Assembly: GCA_934591845.1 (NCBI GenBank) | Contig: CAKTPO010000009.1 | Span: 19,348 to 83,347 of the forward strand | DNA length: 64,000 nt | From: an uncultured Oscillospiraceae bacterium | Lineage (GTDB): Bacteria; Bacillota; Clostridia; Oscillospirales; Oscillospiraceae | Direction of reading: 5' to 3' | In this document: one piece after another, positions 27,126-35,549 of the stretch | Layout of the letters: every line of letters starts with the position of its first letter | Numbering within the stretch: position 1 is the first letter of the stretch | Position numbers and translations under genes: made by a program | Notes under the pieces: model-generated | What the model was told of the DNA's origin: nothing | What the model saw: the letters and a program-made list of their open reading frames with translations, nothing else | Database searches by the model: none

Positions 27126-28029
27126 AATTGCGGTGGTTGGCGGTGGCCCAGCGGGGCTTACCGCCGCCCTCTACGCCGCCCGGGCTGGCCGCAGCGTAAC
27201 GGTGTTCGAGGGTAACAGCTTTGGAGGCCAGATCACCCAGTCCCCTTTGGTTGAAAATTATCCCGGGCTGGCAAACATCAGCGGCATGGAGCTGGGCGAC
27301 CGGATGTATGTCCAGGCCGAACAGGCCGGGGCTACCCTGTCCTTTTCCGGTGTGGAAGCCATTCAAAAATCTGCCACCGGCACTTTCCTTTTGACCACAG
27401 AAGATGGCATTGAGGAAGCCCTATCTGTCATCTACGCCGCCGGGGCCGCCCCCCGGCACCTGGAACTGCCCGGGGAGGAAGCACTTGTAGGCCGGGGCAT
27501 CAGCTATTGCGCCCTTTGTGACGGTGCTTTCTTTGCAAACCAGGATGTAGCCGTGGCGGGCGGCGGCAATACGGCCCTGGAAGATGCCCTATACCTTTCA
27601 GAACGCTGCCGCAGCGTGACCCTGATCCACCGCAGGAACACCTTCCGTGCAGAATCCGCCCTGGTAGAGCGGGCAAAGGCCACCGGGAATCTCACCATCA
27701 TCACCCAGGCCCAGATCACGGCACTCCTTGCCCAAGACGGAAATCTCACCGGTCTGCTCCTGCAAAAGCAGGATGGGACGGTCAAAACCCTGGCGGTCTC
27801 CGGCCTGTTCGTAGCCTTTGGCCGGGTACCAGATACGGCCCCTCTATCCGGCCTTGCCGCCCGGGACGAACAGGGTTATGTCCTGACAGACGACCAAATG
27901 CAAACCCCCACCCCCTGCCTTTTCGCCGCCGGCGACTGCCGCCACAAACAAATACGCCAACTGACCACCGCCGTATCCGACGGCACGGTGGCAGCGATTT
28001 CCGCATGTCGGTATCTGGGGAACAGATAA
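27118..28029 (+). CDS. trxB: thioredoxin reductase-like flavoprotein
   Basis: FAD/NADPH protein that reduces a thioredoxin or glutaredoxin-like partner. The product is 303 residues. The N-terminal FAD site is VVGGGPAGLTAALYAARAG, the redox pair CALC lies in SYCALCDGAFF near residue 131, the NADPH site is VAVAGGGNTALEDAL, and the C-terminus has LFAAGDCRHKQIRQLTTAVSDG. The ATG at 27118 lies inside the end of nrdD (8-base overlap) behind GGGAG; an ATG six bases earlier is possible. Overlap with nrdD suggests that the fused redoxin domain is its substrate. Confidence 0.9.
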   Translation: MIEIAVVGGGPAGLTAALYAARAGRSVTVFEGNSFGGQITQSPLVENYPGLANISGMELGDRMYVQAEQAGATLSFSGVEAIQKSATGTFLLTTEDGIEEALSVIYAAGAAPRHLELPGEEALVGRGISYCALCDGAFFANQDVAVAGGGNTALEDALYLSERCRSVTLIHRRNTFRAESALVERAKATGNLTIITQAQITALLAQDGNLTGLLLQKQDGTVKTLAVSGLFVAFGRVPDTAPLSGLAARDEQGYVLTDDQMQTPTPCLFAAGDCRHKQIRQLTTAVSDGTVAAISACRYLGNR

Positions 28030-28084
28030 GGTGCATTGATGCTCCCTGTCCAGAATCCCGGGACGTTCATATCTGCATCGATAA

Positions 28085-28395
28085 AAACCAGACACGCCCC
28101 CCATTCTGTCATTCCGACCGAGCAAAGCAAGCGGAGGAATCCACCACGTGGGATGAGAAATAACCACAAGATTAAACTTGCTGCTTGAGTGGATTCCTCG
28201 GCTCACTGCGTTCGCTCGGAATGACACGTCGGGGAGTGGTTCCGTTTTGTCCACACAGGTTATATTTGCCACGCCCCAGGAACGGCACACAGGCCGTTCC
28301 CTACATACTTTAACGGATGGACTGAAATGAACAACGTTGGTTGCCCCCAATAATTGTCAATTGTCCATTGTCAATTGTCAATTTTCCCGCCGTTC
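28085..28395. repeat. composite intergenic repeat block, copy 2
   Basis: The modules of the 2.1-2.5 kb block recur in the same order and orientation. They are the MITE-like unit, a GTCGGGG-GTGGTTCCG segment, the GAACGGCACACAGGCCGTTC palindrome (about 28,272), the CTGAAATGAACAACGTTGG segment (28,320-28,340) and the AATTGTCAATTGTCCATTG tail (28,352-28,385). No gene is seen between 28,030 and 28,594. Confidence 0.8.
28108..28226. repeat. MITE-like element, copy 2
   Basis: Ends GTCATTCCGACC and CGGAATGACA as in copy 1 at 2,111. The inner sequence is shorter and diverged, but CCACCACGTGGGATGA is shared. Confidence 0.75.
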
Positions 28396-28506
28396 CCTAC
28401 GGTTTCGCTTGGAGTCCGAGCGAGGTGAAAAAATGGATGTTTTCAGGGCGTTTACATGAGTGTTTTACGCTCCAACTTAAAGTCATAAAACATATCCCAG
28501 ATATGC

Positions 28507-28553
28507 AAAAGCCCACACCAGCCGCCCCCTTTCGAGGGCGGTGGTGTGGGCTT
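28507..28553 (-). terminator. terminator of the metF operon
   Basis: Long stem GCCCACACC.../...GGTGTGGGC with an inner CCGCCC/GGGCGG part. Reading the minus strand it is followed by TTTTGC and lies about 40 bases after the metF stop. Confidence 0.85.
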
Positions 28554-28594
28554 TGTTCAGGCGTATGAAGGTCATGCGCCTTTTATGTTTTTGC

Positions 28595-29476
28595 TTACTT
28601 GAGACCGGCCTGTTCCAGCAGAGCGGGGATCTTGGACTCCCAGCCCAGGCTCATGATGTGGACACCCTGGCAGTAGGGCTTGCACTCCCGGATGATCCGG
28701 GCGGCGATCTCCACACCGGTGATACCGGCCTTGGTCTTTTCCTTGTCGGCCTGCAGCTCCTCGATGAGGGCATCGGGGATGTGGACACCGGCTACGTTCT
28801 TGTTCATAAACTTGCACATACCGGCGGACTTGGGGATGATAATGCCCACCTGCACAGGCTTGCCAAACTGCTTGGCCTGCTCCATGAATTTCATGAACTT
28901 TTCAGGCTCAAAAACAGCCTGGGTCTGGAAATACTCGGCACCGGCGGCGACTTTCCGCTCCATCTTCACCAGCTGGGCATCGACGGAGTCAGAGCAGGGA
29001 GACACAACAGCACCCTTGGCAAACTTGGGAGCCTCGCCCACCAGTTCGTTGCCGCCCAGGTCCTTGCCGGTTTCCAGCAGGCTGGCGGTGTGCAGCAGGG
29101 ACACGGAGTCCAGGTCAAAAACGGGCTTGGCCTGGGGATGGTCACCCAGCTTGGTGTGGTCGCCGGTGAGGCACAGAATATTGTCAATGCCCAGCATGGC
29201 GGCACTCAGCAGGTCAGACTGGAGGGCAATGCGGTTCCGGTCACGGCAGGTCAGCTGGAAGATGGGGTTCAGGCCCGCATCTTTCAGCACCTTACAGGTG
29301 GCCAGAGAGCCCAGGCGCATGACGGAGGACTGGTTATCGGTGACGTTGACGAAGTGGACACCGGACAGATACTCCTTGGCCTCCTCTACCATACCGTCAA
29401 TATGAATTCCTTTGGGAGGGCCGACCTCGGCAGTAACTACAAATTCACCGTTATCAAACAGTTCGGTAATTCTCAT
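28595..29476 (-). CDS. metF: methylenetetrahydrofolate reductase, catalytic flavin subunit
   Basis: Reduces methylene-THF to methyl-THF. The 293-residue TIM-barrel protein has TAEVGPPKG at the start, VTDNQSSVMRLGSLA, CRDRNRIALQSDLLSAAMLGI, CLTGDHT and AGAEYFQTQAVFEP, all standard MetF features. It is the third gene of a minus-strand operon behind metV and the MetV-RnfC fusion. This matches the MetF-MetV-RnfC2 enzyme of acetogens such as Acetobacterium woodii. A terminator follows. Confidence 0.93.
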   Translation of the reverse strand: MRITELFDNGEFVVTAEVGPPKGIHIDGMVEEAKEYLSGVHFVNVTDNQSSVMRLGSLATCKVLKDAGLNPIFQLTCRDRNRIALQSDLLSAAMLGIDNILCLTGDHTKLGDHPQAKPVFDLDSVSLLHTASLLETGKDLGGNELVGEAPKFAKGAVVSPCSDSVDAQLVKMERKVAAGAEYFQTQAVFEPEKFMKFMEQAKQFGKPVQVGIIIPKSAGMCKFMNKNVAGVHIPDALIEELQADKEKTKAGITGVEIAARIIRECKPYCQGVHIMSLGWESKIPALLEQAGLK

Positions 29477-29494
29477 AACTCTATACGCTCCTAA

Positions 29495-30130
29495 TTATTC
29501 AGATTCTTTGGCGGCTTTGGTAGCCTCGTCTGTATTAAAGTCGTGGATCTGGGTGGCGCACTTCAGAACATCCAACCGGCCCTGGGCCTTCAGGCGCTGA
29601 ATGATCCGCTCCCAACCGCATTCCATATCGGGGCAAACCTCACATTTGCCGTTCTTGGTGCCGCCGCAGGGGCCGTTGACCAGGCTCTTGGAGCAAGCGG
29701 TAATGGGGCAGATGCCGCCGGTCAGGTTCAGGTAACACTCGCCGCACTGGCCGCAGTCCACTTCCAGAGGGGTAACGCCCTGGAAACCGGGCAGCTCGAT
29801 GGTATCGCAGCAGGCGTAAACGGGCTTGTCTTCCAGCACGGCGGAGATGGTCTGCACGCCCACGCCGCAGGAGAACACCAGAACGGCATCCGCTTCTGCG
29901 ATCTTCTCCATAGGCCCCCGGAGCCGCAGTGCCAGCTCATCGGGATTGCACACATAGTCGGTGGTCAGCTTGCCGACCACCTTGCCGGCATCTTCCAGCT
30001 CTTTCTGGATGGCCTTGGCTTCTTCTTCCGGGAAACCAACTTCCTTACAGCCGTGGCAGTTGATGATAAATACCTTGCCGGAAGCCAGGGAGCTGATAAC
30101 CTCATGGGATTTGAGTTTCGTCATTAACAT
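29495..30130 (-). CDS. metV: MetV-type methylenetetrahydrofolate reductase partner (C-terminal domain family)
   Basis: The 211-residue protein has a cluster of cysteines: INCHGCKEVG near residue 25, CGQCGECYLNLTGGICPITAC near 128-148 and NGPCGGTKNGKCEVCPDMECGW near 157-178. It belongs to the family that partners MetF and binds metal or Fe-S clusters. It lies between the RnfC-fusion gene (15 bases upstream) and metF (18 bases downstream). The ATG at 30130 follows GGGGGACG; an in-frame ATG six bases later is also possible. Confidence 0.88.
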   Translation of the reverse strand: MLMTKLKSHEVISSLASGKVFIINCHGCKEVGFPEEEAKAIQKELEDAGKVVGKLTTDYVCNPDELALRLRGPMEKIAEADAVLVFSCGVGVQTISAVLEDKPVYACCDTIELPGFQGVTPLEVDCGQCGECYLNLTGGICPITACSKSLVNGPCGGTKNGKCEVCPDMECGWERIIQRLKAQGRLDVLKCATQIHDFNTDEATKAAKESE

Positions 30131-30145
30131 AAGTGTTCGTCCCCC

Positions 30146-32119
30146 TTATTTCTTCTTCAGCAAAGGCATTACCAGGCCCTTGGCAGCGTTGATCTTGGAG
30201 ACCAGAGGAATCTTGGAGGAGCAGATGTACTCACAGCACTTGCAGGAGAAGCAGTCCATGACGTTCAGCTTCAGCAGGCCCTCCGCATCGCCCAGCTGGC
30301 CCAGTTTGTAGATTTCCAGGGGTGCCAGTTCCATGGGGCACACATCCACGCAGCGGCCGCACTTGATGCATTCCTTTTCCTCGGTATGGTCGGCGGCAAT
30401 GGCGATAATGCCGTTGGAGCCCTTGATAATGGGCACATTGGTATCCTGAATGGGAGCACCCATCATGGGGCCGCCCATCTTGAGGACCACGTCGTCGCCG
30501 GTGATACCGCCGCAATGGTCAATGATCTCCTGGACGTTGGTGCCCAGCTTGACCATGTAGTTGCCGGGGTTCTTGATGAACTCGCCGGTGACGGAGACCA
30601 CACGCTCTACCAGAGGCATGCCCTTCTGAATGGCATCGGAAACAGCCTTGGCCGTGGAAGTATTGGCGACCACGCAGCCCACGTCGGCGGGCAGCTTGCC
30701 GCTGGGTACATGACGGCCCATGACCTTCTTGATGAGCATCTTTTCAGCACCCTCGGGGTACTGGGTCTTGGCGGCCACCACACGGATATTGTCGTAGGGA
30801 GCAACCTTTTCTTCCATCAGTGCCACGGCATCGGGCTTGTTGTCCTCAATGAGGATCACGCCCTCGGGCGCGGCTACGGCCTTCATCATGGCCCGCAGAC
30901 CGTAAACGATCTCATCGGCGTACTCCAGCAGCACCCGATGGTCAGCAGTCAGGTAGGGCTCACACTCGGAGCCGTTGATCAGCACGGCATCGATGGGCTT
31001 GCCGGGCTTCAACTTGACGTAGGTGGGGAAGGTGGCGCCGCCCATGCCTACAATGCCCTTTTCCTTGACGATCTCCACGATCTCGTCAGGAGTCAGTTCT
31101 TCCAGAGGCTTATTGGGCTTCACGGACTCATCCAGGGTGTTCTTGCCGTCGTTCTTAATGACAACGCTCATCACACCGGGGCCCTTATTGGGATGGGTAT
31201 GGGGCTCTACCGCCAGAACGGTGCCGCTGACACTGGAATGCACAGGTGCGCTGATAAAGCCTGCCTGCTCACCGATCAGCTGGCCCACCTTCACAGTGTC
31301 ACCGGCCTGGACCACAGGGTTGGCGGGAGCGCCAATGTGCATGGCCAGAGGAATGATCACGGTGTCCGGCTCAGGGAACTTCTGCAGTGCCAGATGCTCG
31401 GTGTATTCCTTGTTCTCGGTGGGATGGACACCACCGTAGAAGCCCTCGTAGCGTTTGGCCCGGGCTTCCTCAACGTAAGCCTTAATGGCATCTACATTGA
31501 CCTTGGAGTAATCCCGCAGCTGGATGGGCTGATTCAGGAATTCCTTGGTACGGCCCTGCTTTTCCAGACGCTGGTAGATCTTCTCCCAGGCGCAGTCCTT
31601 CTTGGGGTCGATTTCGCACTTGCCATTCTTGGCACCGCCGCACTGGCCGTTGACCAGGCCCTTGGAGCAATCTACAATGGGGCAGATACCGCCGGTGACG
31701 TTCAGATAGCACTGGGCGCAGGCACCACAGGTCTTCTGGGTCAGGGCCATGCCATGATGGCCGACATAATTCAGGGAATTGGTCGCCGTATGGACAGGCA
31801 GCTGCTCCAACTCCGCCACAGTCTGGACACCCAGACCGCAGGAGATGACCACCACATGCTCTGTCCCCTCAGGGATGATGCCATCCAGCTTCTTCTCCGT
31901 CTGCACCATATTGCAGAGGAAATCCACCTTGGCTTCTCCGGTGATGTGCTTGCCCTGTGCCTGGGCAAGGGCCACAAACTCGCCGCACTCCGGCTCATCG
32001 GTTGTGTTGAACTCTTTGAAGCACTTGTTGCAGGCCACTACGAAGAAGTTGTCCTTCCCCGCAAGCAAACCTTCCAACTCGTCCTTGCTCTTTAACACAT
32101 ACTTGGTATAATCCACCAA
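30146..32119 (-). CDS. MetV domain fused to RnfC-like NADH-oxidising subunit
   Basis: A 657-residue two-part protein. Residues 1 to about 215 resemble the MetV protein encoded next door, with matching cysteines in CNKCFKEF, CGACAQCYLNVTGGICPIVDC and NGQCGGAKNGKCEIDPKKDC. Residues about 235-657 are RnfC-like: an N-terminal lipoyl-like part (PVHSSVSGTVLAVEPHTHP), the NADH/FMN motif GMGGATFPTYVKL, and two ferredoxin clusters (CIKCGRCVDVCP and CFSCKCCEYIC). The gene starts with GTG behind AAGGTGAT. It likely feeds electrons from NADH to MetVF and is soluble, since no Rnf membrane genes are present. Confidence 0.9.
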   Translation of the reverse strand: MVDYTKYVLKSKDELEGLLAGKDNFFVVACNKCFKEFNTTDEPECGEFVALAQAQGKHITGEAKVDFLCNMVQTEKKLDGIIPEGTEHVVVISCGLGVQTVAELEQLPVHTATNSLNYVGHHGMALTQKTCGACAQCYLNVTGGICPIVDCSKGLVNGQCGGAKNGKCEIDPKKDCAWEKIYQRLEKQGRTKEFLNQPIQLRDYSKVNVDAIKAYVEEARAKRYEGFYGGVHPTENKEYTEHLALQKFPEPDTVIIPLAMHIGAPANPVVQAGDTVKVGQLIGEQAGFISAPVHSSVSGTVLAVEPHTHPNKGPGVMSVVIKNDGKNTLDESVKPNKPLEELTPDEIVEIVKEKGIVGMGGATFPTYVKLKPGKPIDAVLINGSECEPYLTADHRVLLEYADEIVYGLRAMMKAVAAPEGVILIEDNKPDAVALMEEKVAPYDNIRVVAAKTQYPEGAEKMLIKKVMGRHVPSGKLPADVGCVVANTSTAKAVSDAIQKGMPLVERVVSVTGEFIKNPGNYMVKLGTNVQEIIDHCGGITGDDVVLKMGGPMMGAPIQDTNVPIIKGSNGIIAIAADHTEEKECIKCGRCVDVCPMELAPLEIYKLGQLGDAEGLLKLNVMDCFSCKCCEYICSSKIPLVSKINAAKGLVMPLLKKK

Positions 32120-32175
32120 ATATCACCTTCTTATCCTTTTTGTTACTCGTTTCGCTCCCAAACGAATATGACAAT

Positions 32176-32205
32176 ATTATATCACATCTACGATAGAATT
32201 GTCCA
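32176..32205 (-). promoter_or_regulatory. promoter of the RnfC-metV-metF operon
   Basis: On the minus strand TGGACA (32205-32200), 18-base spacer, TATAAT (32181-32176), 57 bases before the GTG start. Confidence 0.6.
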
Positions 32206-32264
32206 GAGCTGTCTTTGGCTACAGTATAAAATTGTGGGTAAAAGTTCCCGGGAATTCTCTCCCA

Positions 32265-32299
32265 TAAAAAGCCGCCGCCCCTTGTCAGAGGCAGCGGTC
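32265..32299 (-). terminator. terminator of ilvE
   Basis: On the minus strand ACCGCTGCC/GGCGGCGGC stem followed by TTTTTATGGG, about 65 bases after the ilvE stop. Confidence 0.8.
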
Positions 32300-32363
32300 T
32301 TGTTTCTCTGTTTTCAAACCGTCCCTTTGGAATGGGACTTTTATGTTCTCCGGGGCGCAGCCC

Positions 32364-33383
32364 TCAGTCAATGACCATCAGCCAGCCCTCGGGGGCCTCG
32401 ATGGTACCCATCTGAATGCCGGTCAGGGTGTTGTAGAGTTTTTCGATGACCTGGCCCATACCGGCGTAGGGATATTCCTTGCCGTGGTCCACGATTTTGC
32501 CCACCGGGGAAATAACCGCCGCAGTGCCGCACAGCCCTGCCTCGGCAAAATCCCCCAGTTCCTCCACACCGACTACACGTTCTTCCACATCCAGCCCCAG
32601 ATAGTCCCTCGCCACCTGGATCAGGGAACGGCGGGTGATGGAGGGCAGAATGGTATCCGACTTGGGTACCACCAGCTTGCCCTCTTTTGTGACAAAGAGG
32701 ATGTTGGCACCGCCGGTTTCCTCAATGTGCTGCCGGGTGGCGGAATCCACATACAGGTTCTCATCATAGCCCTGCTCATGGGCATCTACAATATTATACA
32801 GGCTCATGGCATAGTTCAGCCCCGCTTTGATATGTCCCGTCCCCCTGGGAGCCGCCCGGTCCAGATCCGAGACCCGCAGCACAAGCGGACGGACACCGCC
32901 CTTAAAATAAGGGCCAACCGGGGTTCCGAATACCCGGAACTGGAATTCGTGGGCGGGCTTCACCCCAAGGACCGGGTCTATGCCGAACATATAGGGCCGC
33001 AAATACAAACTGGCCCCGGAGCCGTAAGGCGGCACCCAGGCTATATTCGCCTTGACGGTCTGCCGAATGGCATCCAGAAAACGCTCCTTTGGAAAAACCG
33101 GCATCCGCATTCTCTGGCAGGAGTCCATCATCCGCTGGGCATTCATATCCGGGCGGAAACAAACCGTTTGCCCCCCGGCGGTGGTATAGGCTTTCATGCC
33201 CTCAAAAACCGTCTGGGCATATTGCAGCACACAGGCACACTCGTTCATGGTAATGTTGGCATCCTTTGTCAGCCCGCCTTCGTCCCATGCGCCGTCCTTA
33301 AAATTTGCAACATACCGTTCATCCGTTTGCACGTAGCCGAAGCCAATATTGCTCCAGTCTATCTTTTTCTTATCCATGGTCAT
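32364..33383 (-). CDS. ilvE: branched-chain amino acid aminotransferase
   Basis: PLP aminotransferase of fold type IV interconverting leucine, isoleucine and valine with their keto acids. The 339-residue protein has YAQTVFEGMKAY, LYLRPYMFG, the PLP lysine in GHIKAGLNYAMS near residue 197, and EETGGANILFV, TPS-like LPSITRRSLIQVA, and GTAAVISPVG. The first ATG is very close to AGGAG, so the next in-frame ATG at 33377 may be used. It stands alone with its own terminator and marks the right edge of the GC-rich core region. Confidence 0.92.
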   Translation of the reverse strand: MTMDKKKIDWSNIGFGYVQTDERYVANFKDGAWDEGGLTKDANITMNECACVLQYAQTVFEGMKAYTTAGGQTVCFRPDMNAQRMMDSCQRMRMPVFPKERFLDAIRQTVKANIAWVPPYGSGASLYLRPYMFGIDPVLGVKPAHEFQFRVFGTPVGPYFKGGVRPLVLRVSDLDRAAPRGTGHIKAGLNYAMSLYNIVDAHEQGYDENLYVDSATRQHIEETGGANILFVTKEGKLVVPKSDTILPSITRRSLIQVARDYLGLDVEERVVGVEELGDFAEAGLCGTAAVISPVGKIVDHGKEYPYAGMGQVIEKLYNTLTGIQMGTIEAPEGWLMVID

Positions 33384-33399
33384 GCAGCTCCTCTGCTTT

Positions 33400-33942
33400 A
33401 GGATTGCACCATGTTAGCACATTTTGCAAGAAATTACAAGCAAAATTTCATTCACTGCGGACATTTGTCTTTTCGCAGTCATACTCAGCCGGGTCAAAAG
33501 CTGTTCTGTGCGGTAATGATAACTGCCCCTGAAAGAAGGAAAAACAGAATTGCAAATTCCGCTTATATGAATTCTCCTCTTAGCAAAATTTCATTATTGT
33601 GTTATTATTGTATTGCAATAAGATCTGCAAAACAGTAAGAACACACGGGCAGCTGTTTCTCCGCCCGGTTCCGGTGCCCTTTGCTGGTTTTCTGTGCCCT
33701 TATGGCTCTGACCTGCCTATACTGGACCATCGGCGTGATCCGCATGGAGCAATTCCCATTGATGCCTGCTCCGGTTTGGACTTATTTGCTCCATCACCCC
33801 TACGTTTTCAGCCTGTGGTGGGCCGCTGCCGGGGGGGCTGTTTTTTGTGATGTGATAAATGGGTCATACGTGCTGTTTCAACGTTGGCTTGTTCCTGCAG
33901 GATGAAAAGCAAAACCGCCCGGAAATGCCGGACGGTAAATGC
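33400..33942. other. transition from core to accessory DNA, no convincing gene
   Basis: Base composition drops to AT-rich after about 33,410. One open frame (33,681-33,905, plus) could encode a 74-residue protein with two hydrophobic stretches (LVFCALMALTCLYWTIGV and VFSLWWAAAGGAVFC). However, it starts with TTG without a ribosome binding site, so it may be a gene remnant. Confidence 0.35.
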
Positions 33943-34368
33943 CTATACAAATTCATCTTCCAGAGCCTTCAAAAAATCATCCGGAGTGTACACAGGTACA
34001 GGAGATTTCATATAGTCCTTCGTATTCCGGGTGATGATGCAGTCCACCTTGGAACGGATCGCAGTTTCGATCATCACAGCATCCTCAAAATCGGTGGTTT
34101 CCGAGGATAGCGCATGAAATACGTCTACTGCTGTACTGTCCAGCATACTGACGATACTGAGCAGACTACCCAGAATGCTCCGGGCTTTTTCGTCGCTGTG
34201 TGTGCAGCGGTGGGTCAGGTAGTAAATATCCGTAGCGGACTTGGCAGTAATGCACCCGGTAAACTGCTCCCCGGCGGCGGCACGGAAAATTTGGAGTGCG
34301 GCAGGCGCAAACGGTTCTCTTTTTTGCAGAAAGTCGATGACGACACAGGTATCTAAGATTGCTTTCAT
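33943..34368 (-). CDS. PIN-domain toxin (VapC-like)
   Basis: Likely an RNase toxin of a type II toxin-antitoxin pair. The 141-residue protein starts MKAILDTCVVIDFLQKREPF, with the first PIN aspartate at residue 6. Further acidic residues are in TDIYYLTH, FEDAVMIETA and DCIITRNTKDY. The ATG overlaps the antitoxin stop (ATGA), so translation is coupled. Confidence 0.87.
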   Translation of the reverse strand: MKAILDTCVVIDFLQKREPFAPAALQIFRAAAGEQFTGCITAKSATDIYYLTHRCTHSDEKARSILGSLLSIVSMLDSTAVDVFHALSSETTDFEDAVMIETAIRSKVDCIITRNTKDYMKSPVPVYTPDDFLKALEDEFV

Positions 34369-34580
34369 AAGGAATTCAACTGCTCCTCCCGTGCTTCCTC
34401 CAGGGTCATGGAGTCCGGGACGCTGCCAAACAATGTGTCAACGATGTCCACACGATCCTGATATGGAGAAACCAACTTGGCGATGGTTTTTCCGTTGCGG
34501 GTGATATAAATGTCCTGGGTGGCTGCCAGCAGAAGATACTTTCCGAGGTTCAGCTTTAGCTCTGTTGCGGTAATGGACAT
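34365..34580 (-). CDS. Phd/YefM-type antitoxin
   Basis: A 71-residue protein starting MSITATELKLNLGKYLLLAATQDIYITRNGKTIAKLV, the classic Phd/YefM DNA-binding fold. An acidic C-terminal tail (MTLEEAREEQLN) should wrap the PIN toxin. The start is preceded by AGGAGG. It probably represses its own promoter through the repeats noted at 34,609-34,652. Confidence 0.87.
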   Translation of the reverse strand: MSITATELKLNLGKYLLLAATQDIYITRNGKTIAKLVSPYQDRVDIVDTLFGSVPDSMTLEEAREEQLNSL

Positions 34581-34608
34581 AGGTCAAACCTCCTTTCGAT
34601 GTAATCTC

Positions 34609-34652
34609 ATTATACACAAATCGAACGAAAATATCAATAGTAATCGAACGAT
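34609..34652 (-). promoter_or_regulatory. toxin-antitoxin promoter with repeated operator
   Basis: On the minus strand TTGATA (34637-34632), 17-base spacer, TATAAT (34614-34609). Two direct copies of TCGTTCGATT flank the -35 box, one inside the spacer and one upstream, a layout fitting autorepression by the antitoxin. Confidence 0.7.
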
Positions 34653-34655
34653 TTT

Positions 34656-34889
34656 TTATGATAGCCCAATCATTTCCCGCACGACCCTGTCTGCCATTTT
34701 CACGGCCCCTACGAAGATCCGCATATTGAAGATTAGCGCTCCGATATAGCTCCACACCATCGTAGCTGCTGCTTCCGCATCCACCACAGGGGGCGAGGAT
34801 GCAAAGGCGGAGAAAATCACGCAGGCCAGCACAGTGACCGCCCTTTCCAGGCAGACAGAAGCGTAGCTTTTGAGAAAGCTCTTGCCGAT
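34656..34889 (-). pseudogene. 3' fragment of a VirB6/TrbL-like conjugation gene
   Basis: About 230 bases nearly matching the 3' end of the gene at 60,555-61,235, in the same orientation and including the C-terminal coding sequence for VDAxAAATMVWSYIG and a similar REM(M/I)GL end. One codon is missing relative to the longer copy, and the match stops abruptly at 34,889. It is a remnant of another, related ICE. Confidence 0.85.
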
Positions 34890-34918
34890 TTAATCAGAGC
34901 TTCCCTGGCTAGGGTTTA

Positions 34919-35548
34919 TTATTGTATCTCACGCTTTTTATAAAAAGCGATGGCCATACGCCAGGAAAGCGCATATCCTCCGACTCCAACGGCAGCAAGT
35001 ATTGCCAACACCAGGTTGGGTTTAATTTCTATCCCAAGCTGCCCCCTGAAGAAACCGGATGCCAAAACACTTGCACCGCATACAAAACCGATCATCACAT
35101 AGTAAGCAGTCCTTCCTTTTTCCACGCCCAGTTTGAATATAAACGGGAGCGATATGGAGGGCGCAAGCATTGATACGACCAGCATCAACAGCATCAGGAC
35201 GGCAAGCTTTCCAAAGGCAAAACACCCAGTAATCATCATTTTTGTTACTTGTGCAATTCCCGTAAGGAGCAGCACCGTTAGTTGAACAAGTATTCCGATC
35301 AAGTATTTTTCAGAAACGATTTGTTCCTTTGTATAGGGCATTGTCCCGCTGTAGCGCATCCACCCGCTACGTTCATCATATCCAAGCAGGGTAACAGGGA
35401 TCATACCACACAACATACAGAGATAGAATGTAAAAAACAAATTCTCACCATTTGCAAGGGATAACCCAATAAAAACAGCGGTAATGAGAATGTATGCTCT
35501 GCAATACTTCTGCATCATATACCAATCTTTCAATAGAAGTCCCTTCAT
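34919..35548 (-). CDS. ABC-2 type transporter permease
   Basis: A 209-residue membrane protein with about six helices, beginning MKGLLLKDWYMMQKY, the usual start of ABC-2 permeases paired with YtrB-like ATPases. It contains the typical YDERSGWMRYSGTMPYTKEQIV segment. It lies one base after the ATPase gene in a GntR-ATPase-permease operon. The substrate is unknown; related modules are linked to cell-envelope stress. Confidence 0.82.
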   Translation of the reverse strand: MKGLLLKDWYMMQKYCRAYILITAVFIGLSLANGENLFFTFYLCMLCGMIPVTLLGYDERSGWMRYSGTMPYTKEQIVSEKYLIGILVQLTVLLLTGIAQVTKMMITGCFAFGKLAVLMLLMLVVSMLAPSISLPFIFKLGVEKGRTAYYVMIGFVCGASVLASGFFRGQLGIEIKPNLVLAILAAVGVGGYALSWRMAIAFYKKREIQ

Positions 35549-35549
35549 G

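Noticed and set aside
33681..33905. 74-codon membrane-like frame as a definite gene.
   Set aside because: TTG start without a ribosome binding site and no recognisable family; kept only as a note in the transition region.
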